Source of the DNA: Deltaproteobacteria bacterium
GTDB taxonomy: Bacteria; Myxococcota_A; UBA796; UBA2385
Direction: 5' to 3'
DNA: 64,000 nucleotides
NCBI GenBank assembly: GCA_016792625.1
Contig: JAEUKK010000169.1
Coordinates: 1 to 64,000, forward strand
A model generated the notes under the pieces. That model was not told the DNA's origin. It ran no database searches and worked only from the letters and a program-made list of their open reading frames with translations. Positions 17,060 to 26,835 of this stretch are shown here, in pieces. Within the stretch, counting starts at the first letter, position 1, and the number at the start of each line of letters is the position of its first letter. Both the position numbers and the translations under genes were made by a program.

Positions 17060-18088
17060 TCAGCGGCCGTCCTGCGCCCGCGCGATGAGCGTCACCGCGT
17101 GCGCGCCAAGGCCGAAGACGAGCTCTTTGCGGTAGCCCTGGGCCTCACCACCCACTTGGTAGGGCATCGCGCCGTCGAAAACGACGCGCACCCGGTCCAC
17201 GTGGAAGTCGTGTCGCCCTGGGTGGTCCAGCCGGCCTTGCCACGCGGGCCAGAGGTTGGCCGCGGATTGCACCGCCCCCATGTTCAGCACACGGAGCTGG
17301 AAACGGTCCCCGCGCACATCTGCCCAGGGGAACATGCGCATCCCGTAGCCGAACATCGGCGTGGTCGCGCACCCGACCATGCTGGCAGGGCCCTCGTAGA
17401 GCAGCTCACCCGCTGAGACCGGGGGGCCGAGGGCCTCCCCCCGCGTCCCCAGCCGCACGGCGGGAGCACCAAGGTTGATGACGCGTACCCGGACAGGGTC
17501 GCGCAGCAGATAGTTCGGAATCGTCCGGGTAAACGCCGCGAGCAGATATCCGAGCAGCCCAAAGGTCAACGGCCGCCACCAGCGGCCCCGGGACGCCTTT
17601 TTGAGCCGGTTGTAGTCATTGAGGACCGCTGCATCATGCCCAAGCCCGCCAAAGGGGAACAGCGTCCCCTCCGCTTCAACCATGGGCACCGTGACCGCGC
17701 GGTGCACCGCCCCCGAGCGCCAGCGCGCGAGGTCGGCCACCGGCAACCCGCTGCCCAGCCAGTGGGCGAGCGCGTTCCCCGTGCCCAACCGCAAAATGGC
17801 CACCTCGGGCACCTGCGGGTGCGAGCGCCGGAGCTCATCCAAGGTGTTGATCACACCCACGATGGTGCCATCACCACCACCGGCAAAGACCGTCCGCACT
17901 CCCGACTCGACGCAGGACCGCAGCACGTCGCGGGCGTGCTCGGGGCTTCGCGTCAAAAACACCCGCTCCGGGGGGACGATCATGCGAATCGACGCGGTCA
18001 GCTCCTCGGTGACCCGCCCTGCGTTTGCGTTGAGCACGACTGCGTAGCGCTCATCGGGGAGCCGGTAGGTCGAAGCGAGGGCGGTCAT
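17060..18088 (-). CDS. Diacylglycerol kinase-family lipid kinase
   Basis: 342 residues of the YegS/DgkB/sphingosine kinase catalytic family. The nucleotide loop 'VFAGGGDGTIVGVINTL' (about 66-82) and 'LRLGTGNALAHWLG' are conserved; 'NANAGR' near the start is the first motif. Family members phosphorylate diacylglycerol, sphingosine or related lipids. A ceramidase-like protein is encoded about 11 kb away, which makes a sphingoid substrate conceivable but unproven. Convergent with recA. ATG start at 18086-18088; no close partner on its strand, since alaS lies 165 bases upstream. Confidence 0.75.
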   Translation of the reverse strand: MTALASTYRLPDERYAVVLNANAGRVTEELTASIRMIVPPERVFLTRSPEHARDVLRSCVESGVRTVFAGGGDGTIVGVINTLDELRRSHPQVPEVAILRLGTGNALAHWLGSGLPVADLARWRSGAVHRAVTVPMVEAEGTLFPFGGLGHDAAVLNDYNRLKKASRGRWWRPLTFGLLGYLLAAFTRTIPNYLLRDPVRVRVINLGAPAVRLGTRGEALGPPVSAGELLYEGPASMVGCATTPMFGYGMRMFPWADVRGDRFQLRVLNMGAVQSAANLWPAWQGRLDHPGRHDFHVDRVRVVFDGAMPYQVGGEAQGYRKELVFGLGAHAVTLIARAQDGR

Positions 18089-18253
18089 GAGGCGCTCCGG
18101 GAGAGCCCGCCGACCTGCAAAATACAGGCCAGGAGCAGGATCTCAACGAGACGGTCGCGGGGGTGCCCATCCGCGACCGTTGTGGTGTCACCCCCACGAC
18201 GCAGTTCAGAGGTGCAGCTGCGTCAAGCGCGACGCAGCCGCACCCCTGCGGGC

Positions 18254-20890
18254 TCAGAGCCCCGCGAGCACGTAGACCTGAGCGAGGGCCTCGGGCACGC
18301 CGTCCGGGTTCTTGCCGCCGGCCTGTGCCATGTCGGGGCGACCGCCGCCCCCACCGCCCAGCATGGGAGCGAGCTGCTTGACGATGTTGCCCGCGTGGAA
18401 CCGCTTGCCGGCGAGATCCTTGCTCACGGTGACGATGAGCTGGACATTGCCCTCCTCGCGGGCCGCCAGCACCACCAGCGCAGAGCCGAGCTGGTCCCGT
18501 ACGCGGTCCGCCTCCTCCCGAAGGGCCTTGGCGTCGCCGAAGAATTCGGCGGCGAGCACCCGCACACCGTCAATCTCCCGAGCGGTCGCAGCAAGGTCGC
18601 CGGCTTTGGCCCGGGCGAGCGCAACTTTGAGCTGCGCCGCCTCCTTGTCCAGGCGCCGGCGCTCATCCGAGAGGCGCTCGACCGCGTCCGGGAGCTGCTC
18701 GACGTTGGTCTTGAGCTGGCCCGCGACGCTGCGCAGCAGCTCCTCGCGCTCGCGGCTCCACGCGTAGGCCCCGTGCCCGGTGAGCGCCTCGATGCGGCGC
18801 ACGCCGGCCGCGACCCCGCTCTCGGAGAGCACGCGGAACATCCCAATGTCGCCGGTGCGCCCCGCGTGAGTGCCACCGCAGAGCTCGACCGAGAAGCCGG
18901 GCACGTCCACGACACGAACGACCTCGCCGTACTTCTCGCCGAAGAGGGCCATCGCGCCTGCCGCGCGTGCATCGGCGATGTTGGTCTCGCGCACGCCCAC
19001 CGCGGTGTTCTTGAGGATCTCTGCGAAGACCATGTCCTCGACCTGCCGAAGCTCGTCTGCGCTGAGCGCTTTGTGGTGCGCAAAGTCGAAGCGGAGCCGG
19101 TCCGCAGTGACCAAGGAGCCCTTCTGGGTCACGTGCTCACCGAGCACCGTGCGCAGCGCCGCGTGGAGCAGGTGCGTAGCCGTGTGGTTGAGCCGCGTGC
19201 GCGCCCGGCGGTCCCGGTCAATCCGCAGGCGGACGGCTTGGCCGACCCGCAGCTCCCCTTCGGCCACCTTGACCTTGTGCACGACAAAGGCGCCCGTGGG
19301 CTTGGTCGCGTCTTCGACCACCGCCATCAAGCCGGCGCCCTCGATCACGCCGACATCGCCGGCCTGGCCGCCGCTCTCGCCGTAGAAGGGCGTGCGGTCG
19401 AACATGACCTGGCCGTCTTCGCCCGCGCCCAAGGTGCTCCGCCGCTCGCCACCCGCGACCAACGCGACAACCACAGCGTCCGCCTCGTCGTGCTCGTAGC
19501 CGACAAAACGCGAGCCGAGGCCGTCGGCGCCGACCTGCCGCCACACCGCGTCGACCGAGGCCTCGCCGCTGCCCTTCCAGGCGGCCCGGCCCGCGGCCTT
19601 CTGCGCCTTCATCGCCTCGAGGTAGCCCACCTCGTCCACGCCGAGCCCGCGCTCCTCGGCGATGAGCATCGTCAGATCGAGCGGGAAACCGTAGGTGTCA
19701 TAGAGCCGGAAGGCGACCGCACCCTCGAGCACCCCGCCCGCCGGGAGGTCGGCCAGCGCCGCTTCGAGCAGCGCGAGGCCCTTCTCCCGGGTCTCGGCGA
19801 AGCGCTCTTCTTCGCCGCGCACGACCTCGGCGATGAACCCCCGGCGATCCCGCAGCTCGGGGTAGGCGTCACCCAGGTGGTCGGTGACCGCCAACGCAGC
19901 CTTGAACAAGAAGGCGTCCTTCAAGCCGAGCTTGACGCCATAGCGGATGGCGCGCCGCATGATGCGCCGCAGCACGTACCCGCGCTCCTCGTTCGAGGGC
20001 ATCACGCCATCCCCGACGAGGAAGGCCGCAGCGCGCGCGTGGTCAGCGATGACACGGACGGCGACGTCCTGCTCGCCGCCTGCGCCGTAGACCACGCCCG
20101 CATCAGCGGCGACCGCGCGCATGATCGGCGTGAAGCAGTCGGTGTCGTAGTTGGAGTACACGCCCTGCATGACCGCGGCGATGCGCTCCAGGCCCATGCC
20201 GGTGTCGATGCTCGGCCGGGGGAGCGGCGTCAGCGTGCCGTCTTTGCTGCGCTCGTACTGCATGAAGACGAGGTTCCAAATCTCCACGTAGCGGGGCGAC
20301 TCGACGGCGGGCCCACCCGGGGGGCCGTGCTGCTCGCCGTGGTCGAAGTGAATCTCGGAGCAGGGGCCGCAGGGGCCCGTGTCGCCCATCGCCCAGAAGT
20401 TGTCCTTCGCGCCCAGCTTCTGAATGCGCTCCGCGGGGACGCCCTGGGCCAGCCAGAGCTGAAGGGCCTCGTCGTCCTCTTCAAAGACGGTGACCCACAG
20501 GCGGGCCGCCGGGATGCCCATCTCGACCGTCAAGAACCGCCAAGCGAAGCTGATCGCGTCGGCTTTGAAGTAGTCGCCAAAGGAGAAGTTTCCCAACATC
20601 TCGAACAGCGTGTGGTGCCGGGGGGTGCGCCCCACGTTCTCGAGATCGTTGTGCTTGCCGCTCACCCGCAGACACTTCTGCACGGTGACGGCGCGTGTGT
20701 AGCTGCGCGGGTCGGCACCGGTGAAGACGTCTTTGAACTGCACCATGCCCGCGTTGGTGAAGTACAAGGTCGGGTCGTTGCTCGGCACGAGGCTCGAGCT
20801 GGCGACCGCTTGGTGGCCCTGGTTGGCGAAGAACTCAAGGAACCGGCGGCGAATCTCGTGGGCGTTCAAGGGCTTCTCCCAAAGCGCCAT
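18254..20890 (-). CDS. alaS: Alanine-tRNA ligase
   Basis: 878 residues, normal length for AlaRS. It charges tRNA-Ala. The catalytic domain starts 'EIRRRFLEFFANQGH' and has 'TNAGMVQFKDVFTG' and 'ENVGRTPRHHTLFEMLGNFS'; the editing domain has the zinc ligands 'HTATH' and 'CGGTHAGRTGD'; the C-terminal DHHA1 domain ends with a Gly-rich stretch 'LGGGGGGRPDMAQAGG'. ATG at 20888-20890 begins the family N-terminus 'ALWEKPLNAHEIR'. It lies 87 bases downstream of pilT on the same strand. Confidence 0.97.
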   Translation of the reverse strand: MALWEKPLNAHEIRRRFLEFFANQGHQAVASSSLVPSNDPTLYFTNAGMVQFKDVFTGADPRSYTRAVTVQKCLRVSGKHNDLENVGRTPRHHTLFEMLGNFSFGDYFKADAISFAWRFLTVEMGIPAARLWVTVFEEDDEALQLWLAQGVPAERIQKLGAKDNFWAMGDTGPCGPCSEIHFDHGEQHGPPGGPAVESPRYVEIWNLVFMQYERSKDGTLTPLPRPSIDTGMGLERIAAVMQGVYSNYDTDCFTPIMRAVAADAGVVYGAGGEQDVAVRVIADHARAAAFLVGDGVMPSNEERGYVLRRIMRRAIRYGVKLGLKDAFLFKAALAVTDHLGDAYPELRDRRGFIAEVVRGEEERFAETREKGLALLEAALADLPAGGVLEGAVAFRLYDTYGFPLDLTMLIAEERGLGVDEVGYLEAMKAQKAAGRAAWKGSGEASVDAVWRQVGADGLGSRFVGYEHDEADAVVVALVAGGERRSTLGAGEDGQVMFDRTPFYGESGGQAGDVGVIEGAGLMAVVEDATKPTGAFVVHKVKVAEGELRVGQAVRLRIDRDRRARTRLNHTATHLLHAALRTVLGEHVTQKGSLVTADRLRFDFAHHKALSADELRQVEDMVFAEILKNTAVGVRETNIADARAAGAMALFGEKYGEVVRVVDVPGFSVELCGGTHAGRTGDIGMFRVLSESGVAAGVRRIEALTGHGAYAWSREREELLRSVAGQLKTNVEQLPDAVERLSDERRRLDKEAAQLKVALARAKAGDLAATAREIDGVRVLAAEFFGDAKALREEADRVRDQLGSALVVLAAREEGNVQLIVTVSKDLAGKRFHAGNIVKQLAPMLGGGGGGRPDMAQAGGKNPDGVPEALAQVYVLAGL

Positions 20891-20977
20891 GCGGGCAGAG
20901 GCCCCCGCGGCGCGGCAGCTGGACGCCACCGCCTATGGCCGGCCCCAGGGCCCGGCAACGCCCAGCCGGCCGGGTCT

Positions 20978-22060
20978 TCAGGCCCAGTCCTCGTCCGAGA
21001 TGCCACGCAGCCGCAGCGCGAGCTCGTCAGGGTTGTTGACGCTGCGCAGCGCGTCCCGCTCCTCGACGATGCCCGCCTTGAGCAGACGAAAGACCGACTG
21101 ATCAAAGGTTTGCGTACCATAGATCCGGCTGCCTTGGGCGATGTGGTCCGAGATCTCGCGGGTCCGCCGCGGGTCGGTGATGCACTCCGATACCGAGCCC
21201 GTGTTGATCATGACCTCGACCGCCGCCACGCGACCGCCCGACTTCATGGGGAGCAGGCGCTGCGAGAGCACCGCGCGCAGCGTAGAGGCCAGCTGCATCC
21301 GCACCTGCTGCTGGTGGTGCGGCTCGAAGAACCCGATGACGCGGTTGATCGTCTCGGCGGCGTCCAGGGTGTGCAGTGTGCTGAGCACGAGGTGCCCGGT
21401 CTCGGCGGCCTGCAGGGCGATCTCCATCGTCTCGCGATCACGGAGCTCGCCCACGAGCACCGCGTCCGGGTCTTGGCGCAGGGCCGCGCGCAGCGCGGTC
21501 GAAAAGCTCCGCGAGTCCACCCCGACCTCTCGCTGGTTGATCACGCTGCGCCGGTCACGAAAGGTGAACTCGATCGGGTCCTCGATGGTGATCACGTGGT
21601 GGGCGTAGCTCCGGTTGATCTCCTCGATCATCGCGGCCAGCGTGGTCGACTTGCCCGAGCCCGTGGTGCCGGTCACCAGCACCATTCCCCGCGGGTAGCC
21701 GGCGATGTCCTTGAGGATCGGCGGGAGCTGAAGCTCGTCCAGCGTCCGCACTTGGCTGGGGATGGCGCGCAGCACCATCCCGATCGACTTGCGCTGCCGG
21801 AACACGTTGACCCGGAATCGACCCAGTCCGGGGATCTCGTGGCTCATGTCGAGGTCGTTGTCGGCCTTGAACCGCGCGCGCTGACCCTCGGTCATCATCT
21901 CCCAGGCCATCCGCCCGATCGCCTCGGCGGAGAGCTCCTCTGCGGCGCTCACCGGCTGCAGCTCGCCATGCACGCGGATCATCGGCGGCAGCCCGACCTT
22001 GAGATGGATGTCGGACGCACGGAAGCGCACCGCGGCCTTGCAGATCTCGTTGATGTCCAC
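20978..22060 (-). CDS. pilT: Type IV pilus retraction ATPase PilT
   Basis: 360-residue hexameric secretion ATPase that depolymerises type IV pili for twitching or social motility. Walker A 'GTTGSGKST' (131-139), Asp box 'HHVITIEDPIEF', Walker B 'AVLVGELRDRETM', His box 'GHLVLSTLHTLDA', and the PilT-type ending 'YGTQTFDQSV'. GTG at 22058-22060 was chosen because it starts the conserved 'DINEICKAAV' and has GGGGGAG seven bases upstream. No other pilus genes lie near, apart from a prepilin-like gene 35 kb away. Confidence 0.95.
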   Translation of the reverse strand: MDINEICKAAVRFRASDIHLKVGLPPMIRVHGELQPVSAAEELSAEAIGRMAWEMMTEGQRARFKADNDLDMSHEIPGLGRFRVNVFRQRKSIGMVLRAIPSQVRTLDELQLPPILKDIAGYPRGMVLVTGTTGSGKSTTLAAMIEEINRSYAHHVITIEDPIEFTFRDRRSVINQREVGVDSRSFSTALRAALRQDPDAVLVGELRDRETMEIALQAAETGHLVLSTLHTLDAAETINRVIGFFEPHHQQQVRMQLASTLRAVLSQRLLPMKSGGRVAAVEVMINTGSVSECITDPRRTREISDHIAQGSRIYGTQTFDQSVFRLLKAGIVEERDALRSVNNPDELALRLRGISDEDWA

Positions 22061-22159
22061 GCCAGCTCCCCCAAGTGCACCGAAGGTGGCCCCCACGACC
22101 TCCCCTGCTGGAGGCTACCAAAGCCGGTCGGCCCCGCCGGCCGCAGCGGTCCGCGCCGG

Positions 22160-22187
22160 AACAAAAACAAACGAGGCGCAGGGCGCC
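22160..22187 (-). terminator. Probable terminator after sucB
   Basis: On the - strand GGCGC-CCT-GCGCC is followed by TCGTTTGTTTTTG. The short stem with a T-rich tail lies about 23 bases after the sucB stop and before pilT. Confidence 0.5.
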
Positions 22188-22210
22188 CGCCCCGCGCCCC
22201 CTTGTGCGCA

Positions 22211-23434
22211 TCAGACCTCGAGGAGGATGCGCTCGGGGTTCTCCACCAGCTCCTTGACCCGGACAAGGAAGCTGACCGCTTCGCGCCCGTCGATGATCCG
22301 ATGGTCGTAGGAGAGCGCCAGATACATCATCGGTCGAATGACGACCTGGCCGTTGACGGCGATCGGCCGGTCTTTGACCGCGTGCATCCCGAGGATGCCG
22401 ACCTGCGGCCGATTCAAGATCGGCGTCGACATCAGAGAGCCAAACACGCCACCATTGGTGATGGTGAAGGTGCCGTCGGCGAAGTCCTCGGGGCTCAACT
22501 TGCCGTCGCGGCCCCGCTTGGCCAGCTCGCCGATGGCGCCCTCGGTCGCGGCGAAGCTGAGCTGGTCGGCGTCGCGCAACACCGGGACCATCAGGCCCTT
22601 GTCGGTCGAGACAGCCACACCAATGTTGTAGAAGTGCTTGTAGACGATCTCCAGCTTCTTGGGATCGCTCTCATCAATCTCGGCGTTGACGGCGGGGAAC
22701 TCCTTGAGCGCCTCAATCACCGCCTTCACGAAAAAGGACATAAAGCCCAGCTTGAGCCCGTACCGTTTGACGAAACGGTCCTGGTACTGGGTGCGCAGCG
22801 CCATCAACTGCGACATGTCGACCTCGTTGAAGGTGGTCAACATGGCCGCGGTGTGCTGAGCCTCGACCAGCCGGCGGGCGATGGTCTGGCGCAAGCGGCT
22901 CATCGGGACGCGCTCCGTACGGCCGACGGTCCGCGCGCTGATCGCCGCAGGGGCAGGGGTCGAGGGCACCGCTGCGGGCGCAGCCGGCGCAGCGGCGACA
23001 ACTTTGGCCGCCTCCGCCGCCACATCGGCAGAAGTGACCCGCCCCCCGCGCCCGCTGCCCGTCACGGACTGGATGTCGACGCCAGCGCTGGCCGCCGCCT
23101 GCCGTGCGGCCGGCCCGGTCTGCGCGGCCTTCTCCGCCCGAGCTGGCTCGGCGGGGGCACCCTGCGCCACGGCGACGCTCACGTCCGCGGCGGCGATCCA
23201 GCCGACGGTGCCGCCGATGCGCACCTCATCGCCCTCCTTCGCCAAGGTCTCGACGAGCACACCGGAGCTCGGCGCCGGGACCTCCAGCGAGGCCTTGTCC
23301 GAATCGACCGTGAACAGCGTCTGCCCAGCAGACACCGACGCGCCGACCTTCACGGCCCAGCTCGCCAGGATCGCCGTGGTGATGGACTCTCCGATAACGG
23401 GCACCACCACGGCGGTGCGGGGGGTATCGCTCAT
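22211..23434 (-). CDS. sucB: Dihydrolipoyl succinyltransferase, E2 of 2-oxoglutarate dehydrogenase
   Basis: 407 residues. The N-terminal lipoyl domain carries its lysine in 'DSDKASLEV' (about 45-53). An Ala/Pro linker follows, then the E3-binding domain ('GPAARQAAASAGVDIQSV' to 'VTSADV'), another Ala/Pro linker, and the acyltransferase domain with the catalytic His/Asp in 'SYDHRIIDGREA'. It moves the succinyl group from lipoamide to CoA in the citric acid cycle. ATG start with GGAG upstream. It follows sucA by 63 bases, the usual sucAB order; the E3 gene is not in the window. Confidence 0.95.
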   Translation of the reverse strand: MSDTPRTAVVVPVIGESITTAILASWAVKVGASVSAGQTLFTVDSDKASLEVPAPSSGVLVETLAKEGDEVRIGGTVGWIAAADVSVAVAQGAPAEPARAEKAAQTGPAARQAAASAGVDIQSVTGSGRGGRVTSADVAAEAAKVVAAAPAAPAAVPSTPAPAAISARTVGRTERVPMSRLRQTIARRLVEAQHTAAMLTTFNEVDMSQLMALRTQYQDRFVKRYGLKLGFMSFFVKAVIEALKEFPAVNAEIDESDPKKLEIVYKHFYNIGVAVSTDKGLMVPVLRDADQLSFAATEGAIGELAKRGRDGKLSPEDFADGTFTITNGGVFGSLMSTPILNRPQVGILGMHAVKDRPIAVNGQVVIRPMMYLALSYDHRIIDGREAVSFLVRVKELVENPERILLEV

Positions 23435-23497
23435 CTTCGCTCCTGCTCCCCGGCGTGGGCCCGGGTGGGGATTGGGCGGCGGGCCGGTCGGCCCAGC

Positions 23498-26329
23498 TCA
23501 GGCAAAGGTCAATGCCGCGCGGATCAAGGCTTCGTGCTGGGCCTTGTGCTTGTCGGGGTAGCCGGTGGCCGGGGCCGCGGCCGACGGGCGACCAACATAG
23601 GTCGGCCGGCTCCCAAGGCCATCGGTCAGCCACTCATCGAACATCGGCCAAGCGCCCATGTTCCGGGGCTCTTCTTGGCACCACACGACCTCGACGTCGG
23701 ACGGGTAGGCGGCCAAGGCATCCCGCAGGGCTTGCGCAGGGAAGGGATAGAGCTGCTCAACGCGCAGGATGGCGACCTCCTCGTTCTTCTGCGCACGACG
23801 TGCAGCGCGAAGCTCGTAGTAGACCTTGCCTGTGCACAGCACCACGCGCCGCACGCCGCTCGGCGCGAGCGGGTCCGTCTCACCAAGCACCGCCGAGAAC
23901 TGCCCTTTCTCAAGCTCATCCAAGGACGACACACACTCGGGGTGACGCAGCAGCGACTTGGGCGACATCACCACCAGCGGCTTGCGCAGGTTCCACACCA
24001 TCTGGCGCCGCAGCAGGTGGAAGAAGCTCGCGGGGGTGGAGCAGTTTGCGACGACAATGTTGTCCTCGGCGCAGCTCTGCAGGTACCGCTCGAGGCGGGC
24101 GCTGCTGTGCTCGGGCCCCTGGCCCTCGAAGCCGTGCGGAAGCAGCATGACCACACCCGACCGCCGCTGCCACTTCTGCTCGCCAGACACAATGAAGTTG
24201 TCAATGATGACCTGCGCGCCGTTGGCGAAGTCACCAAACTGCGCCTCCCACAGCACCAAGGTGTCGGGCGACTCGAGGCTGTAGCCATACTCAAAGCCCA
24301 GCACCGCCGCCTCGGAGAGCAGCGAGTCGTACACCGCAAAGGGTCCCTGCTCCGGCCGAAGATGCGCGAGGGGGGCGTACTCGGCGCCGGTCTTGGTGTC
24401 GGTGAGCACGGCGTGCCGGTGCGAAAAGGTGCCTCGCCCCGAGTCCTGACCGCTCAAGCGCACGCCGTAGCCCTGCACCAGCAACGACGCGTAGGCGGCC
24501 TGCTCCGCCAAAGCCCAGTCCAGCTGCGTTTTGCCCTCAACCATGGCGGCGCGCTGCTGCAAGAGCCGGCGGATCTTGTCGTGCGCCGAGAATCCGTCGG
24601 GGACGGTGTTGATTTGGCGCAGCAAGGGCACGAGCTCGCCCAGGGGCACGCCGGTGGCCACAGGGGCCCACACATCCTGGCCTTGAAAGGCGTCCCAGAG
24701 CCGGGTGACCTCGAGCCGGGGGCTCGGCTGGCCGTGCGGAGGCAGCTCGACCTTGAGGCAGGCGTCCAGCCGCACGCGGCTGTCGGCCCCGACGGCCTCG
24801 ACCTCCTCCCGCGAGATGCCCGCCTGCGCGACCATCAGGTCGGCGTAGATCTGGCAGGGCGACGGCTTCTTCCGGATGACGTCGTACAACAGGGGCTGGG
24901 TGAAGCTCGGCTCGTCGCCTTCATTGTGCCCGTGCTTCCGGTAGCAGTAGACGTCGATGATCACGTCCTCGTGGAAGGTCTGGCGCCACTCCGCGGCCAG
25001 CCGCACACAGGCGCCCACCGCCTCGACGTCCTCACCGTTCACGTGGAAGATCGGCACCGCGAGCATCCGGGCCACGTCCGTGCAGTAGGGCGTCGACCGG
25101 GCGTCGACCGGCGAGGTCGTAAAACCGATCTGGTTGTTGACGATGACGTGGACGGTGCCGCCCGCGCGGTAGCCAGGAAGCTGGCTCTGGTTCAGCACCT
25201 CGGTGACCATGCCCTGCCCGGCGAACGCGGCGTCGCCGTGGATGAGCAGGGGCATGATGTTCACGCCGGCATCGTCCCGGCGACGGTCTTGGCGGGCGCG
25301 GGCGCGGCCCTCCACCACCGGGTCGACGGCCTCCAGGTGGCTCGGGTTGAACGCGAGCGACAGGAGCACCGCCCGCCCCGCGACGGTCTTGTAGTTGGCG
25401 CTGTAGCCGAGGTGGTACTTCACATCGCCGCTGTAGGTGTCGGACTTTCGGTGCGCCGTCCCGGCGAACTCGTCGACGATCTGCTTGACCGGCTTCTCGA
25501 GGATGTTGGCCAGCACGTTGAGTCGGCCCCGGTGGGCCATGCCGATGATGACCTCATCGACACCACGCGCGCTCACCTCAGAGAGCAGCAGGTCGAGCAG
25601 GGGGATCAATGTCTCGGCACCCTCGACGCTGAAGCGCTTGGTCCCCGGAAAACGGCTGTGCAACAAGCGCTCGAAGTTCTCGGCGTCGTTCATCAGGCGC
25701 AGCATGCGCAGCAGCTGCGGCCGGGTGAGCACGGGGCGGTCTTGCAGGGTCTCGAGGCGCTCTTGCAGCCAGCGCTTCTTGCTGATGTCACCGATGTTCA
25801 TGAACTCAACGCCGAAACCGCTACAATAGGCCCGGCGGCAGCGCGCGATGACCCGGCGCAAGGTCGTGATCTCACCCTCGCCGTAGAGCGGCGCCGCGCG
25901 CACCGGCTCGTCGAGATCAGCCTCACTCAGGCCGTAGAACTCCAGCTGCAGCTCGGGGTGGGGCGCGAACTGCTGCTGCCCCAGCGGGTCGATCTGCGCC
26001 TCGGTATGCCCACGCACCCGAAAGGCGTTGATCAGCTGCACCACGCCGCTCTGCCGGCGTGCGGTCTCGGGGTCACCCGCAGAGCCGCCCGCTGCGGGGG
26101 CGCTCGGCGCCGCGGAGAAGATCGAGCGCGGCGCGCCTTGGGGGCTGGCGGGGCGCTGGCCCAGCCCGACGCGCTCATCTTCTGCCCAGGCGGCGAAGAG
26201 GGGTGCCCACCGGGCGTCGACCTCAGCCGGGGCCCGGAGCCACTGCCGGTAGAGATCGTCGACCCAGGCGGCGTTCTCACCAGTGAGCAGGCTGTCAATC
26301 GTCGCAGATTCGGCGGTCTGGCTGGCCAT
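23498..26329 (-). CDS. sucA: 2-Oxoglutarate dehydrogenase E1
   Basis: 943-residue thiamine diphosphate enzyme that decarboxylates 2-oxoglutarate and loads succinyl onto E2 lipoyl groups. The N-terminal E2-binding segment reads 'NAAWVDDLYRQWL'; further on are 'GMAHRGRLNVLANILEKP', the cofactor region 'GDAAFAGQGMV' to 'IVNNQIGFTT', and 'CYRKHGHNEGDEPSFTQP'. The start is uncertain. ATG 26329 is reported; an in-frame GTG at 26350 has a better-placed GGAGG (five bases) and would add seven residues. The region further upstream in frame is Arg-rich and not conserved. First gene of a sucA-sucB operon. Confidence 0.95.
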   Translation of the reverse strand: MASQTAESATIDSLLTGENAAWVDDLYRQWLRAPAEVDARWAPLFAAWAEDERVGLGQRPASPQGAPRSIFSAAPSAPAAGGSAGDPETARRQSGVVQLINAFRVRGHTEAQIDPLGQQQFAPHPELQLEFYGLSEADLDEPVRAAPLYGEGEITTLRRVIARCRRAYCSGFGVEFMNIGDISKKRWLQERLETLQDRPVLTRPQLLRMLRLMNDAENFERLLHSRFPGTKRFSVEGAETLIPLLDLLLSEVSARGVDEVIIGMAHRGRLNVLANILEKPVKQIVDEFAGTAHRKSDTYSGDVKYHLGYSANYKTVAGRAVLLSLAFNPSHLEAVDPVVEGRARARQDRRRDDAGVNIMPLLIHGDAAFAGQGMVTEVLNQSQLPGYRAGGTVHVIVNNQIGFTTSPVDARSTPYCTDVARMLAVPIFHVNGEDVEAVGACVRLAAEWRQTFHEDVIIDVYCYRKHGHNEGDEPSFTQPLLYDVIRKKPSPCQIYADLMVAQAGISREEVEAVGADSRVRLDACLKVELPPHGQPSPRLEVTRLWDAFQGQDVWAPVATGVPLGELVPLLRQINTVPDGFSAHDKIRRLLQQRAAMVEGKTQLDWALAEQAAYASLLVQGYGVRLSGQDSGRGTFSHRHAVLTDTKTGAEYAPLAHLRPEQGPFAVYDSLLSEAAVLGFEYGYSLESPDTLVLWEAQFGDFANGAQVIIDNFIVSGEQKWQRRSGVVMLLPHGFEGQGPEHSSARLERYLQSCAEDNIVVANCSTPASFFHLLRRQMVWNLRKPLVVMSPKSLLRHPECVSSLDELEKGQFSAVLGETDPLAPSGVRRVVLCTGKVYYELRAARRAQKNEEVAILRVEQLYPFPAQALRDALAAYPSDVEVVWCQEEPRNMGAWPMFDEWLTDGLGSRPTYVGRPSAAAPATGYPDKHKAQHEALIRAALTFA

Positions 26330-26835
26330 AGCGAAGGCGCTCCGGTTCACGGACCCCTCCGGGTCCGAGCAGGGTGCGGCGGGCGGCCGGGGGCCGAGGG
26401 CCTCGCGGAGCTCATCGGCGCAGACCGACGACCTCCGACGGGCGCTGCTCCGCGCGTGGAGCCGCCAGCGGGCACCCCCCCTAATCCGTCCGGGCCCACG
26501 CGGGCGCCCCTCCCCCGCCCCGCGCGCCGGCGCCTGGCCTTGCACGGCTCTGACAATTGGGGATGGGGCCGCCGCGCCCAGGCGTCCACGCGTCGGACCG
26601 CGGCCCGCTCCCGCCGCTCCCCTCCCGCCGCCGACACCTCGACGGCGCCGCCACAATCCGCTACTCATCCCCGCCTCACACCCGCGCAGCGAGCTGTGGC
26701 CACCCCCAACGCCACCACGCCCGTTGACCGCCCCCGAACCGCGCTGAACGGTCCCGTCGCATCGGGCGCAGCCCGCCCGCCGACCTCGCTCAGCCCCTGT
26801 CTCCTCACCGCACCGTCCCTCCAGAGGACCTGCCC
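26330..26835. other. 505-base spacer between divergent sucA and a secreted-protein gene
   Basis: It must hold the promoters for both directions, but I found no convincing -35/-10 pair. The only AT-richer patch is around 26549-26566 (TGACAATTGGGGATGG). A GTTCAG match on the - strand near 26740 resembles half a LexA box but lacks the rest. No credible small gene. Confidence 0.4.

Noticed and set aside
26735..26755. GTTCAG match on the - strand upstream of sucA
   Set aside because: It fits the loose consensus at some positions but lacks CTG and any promoter context.
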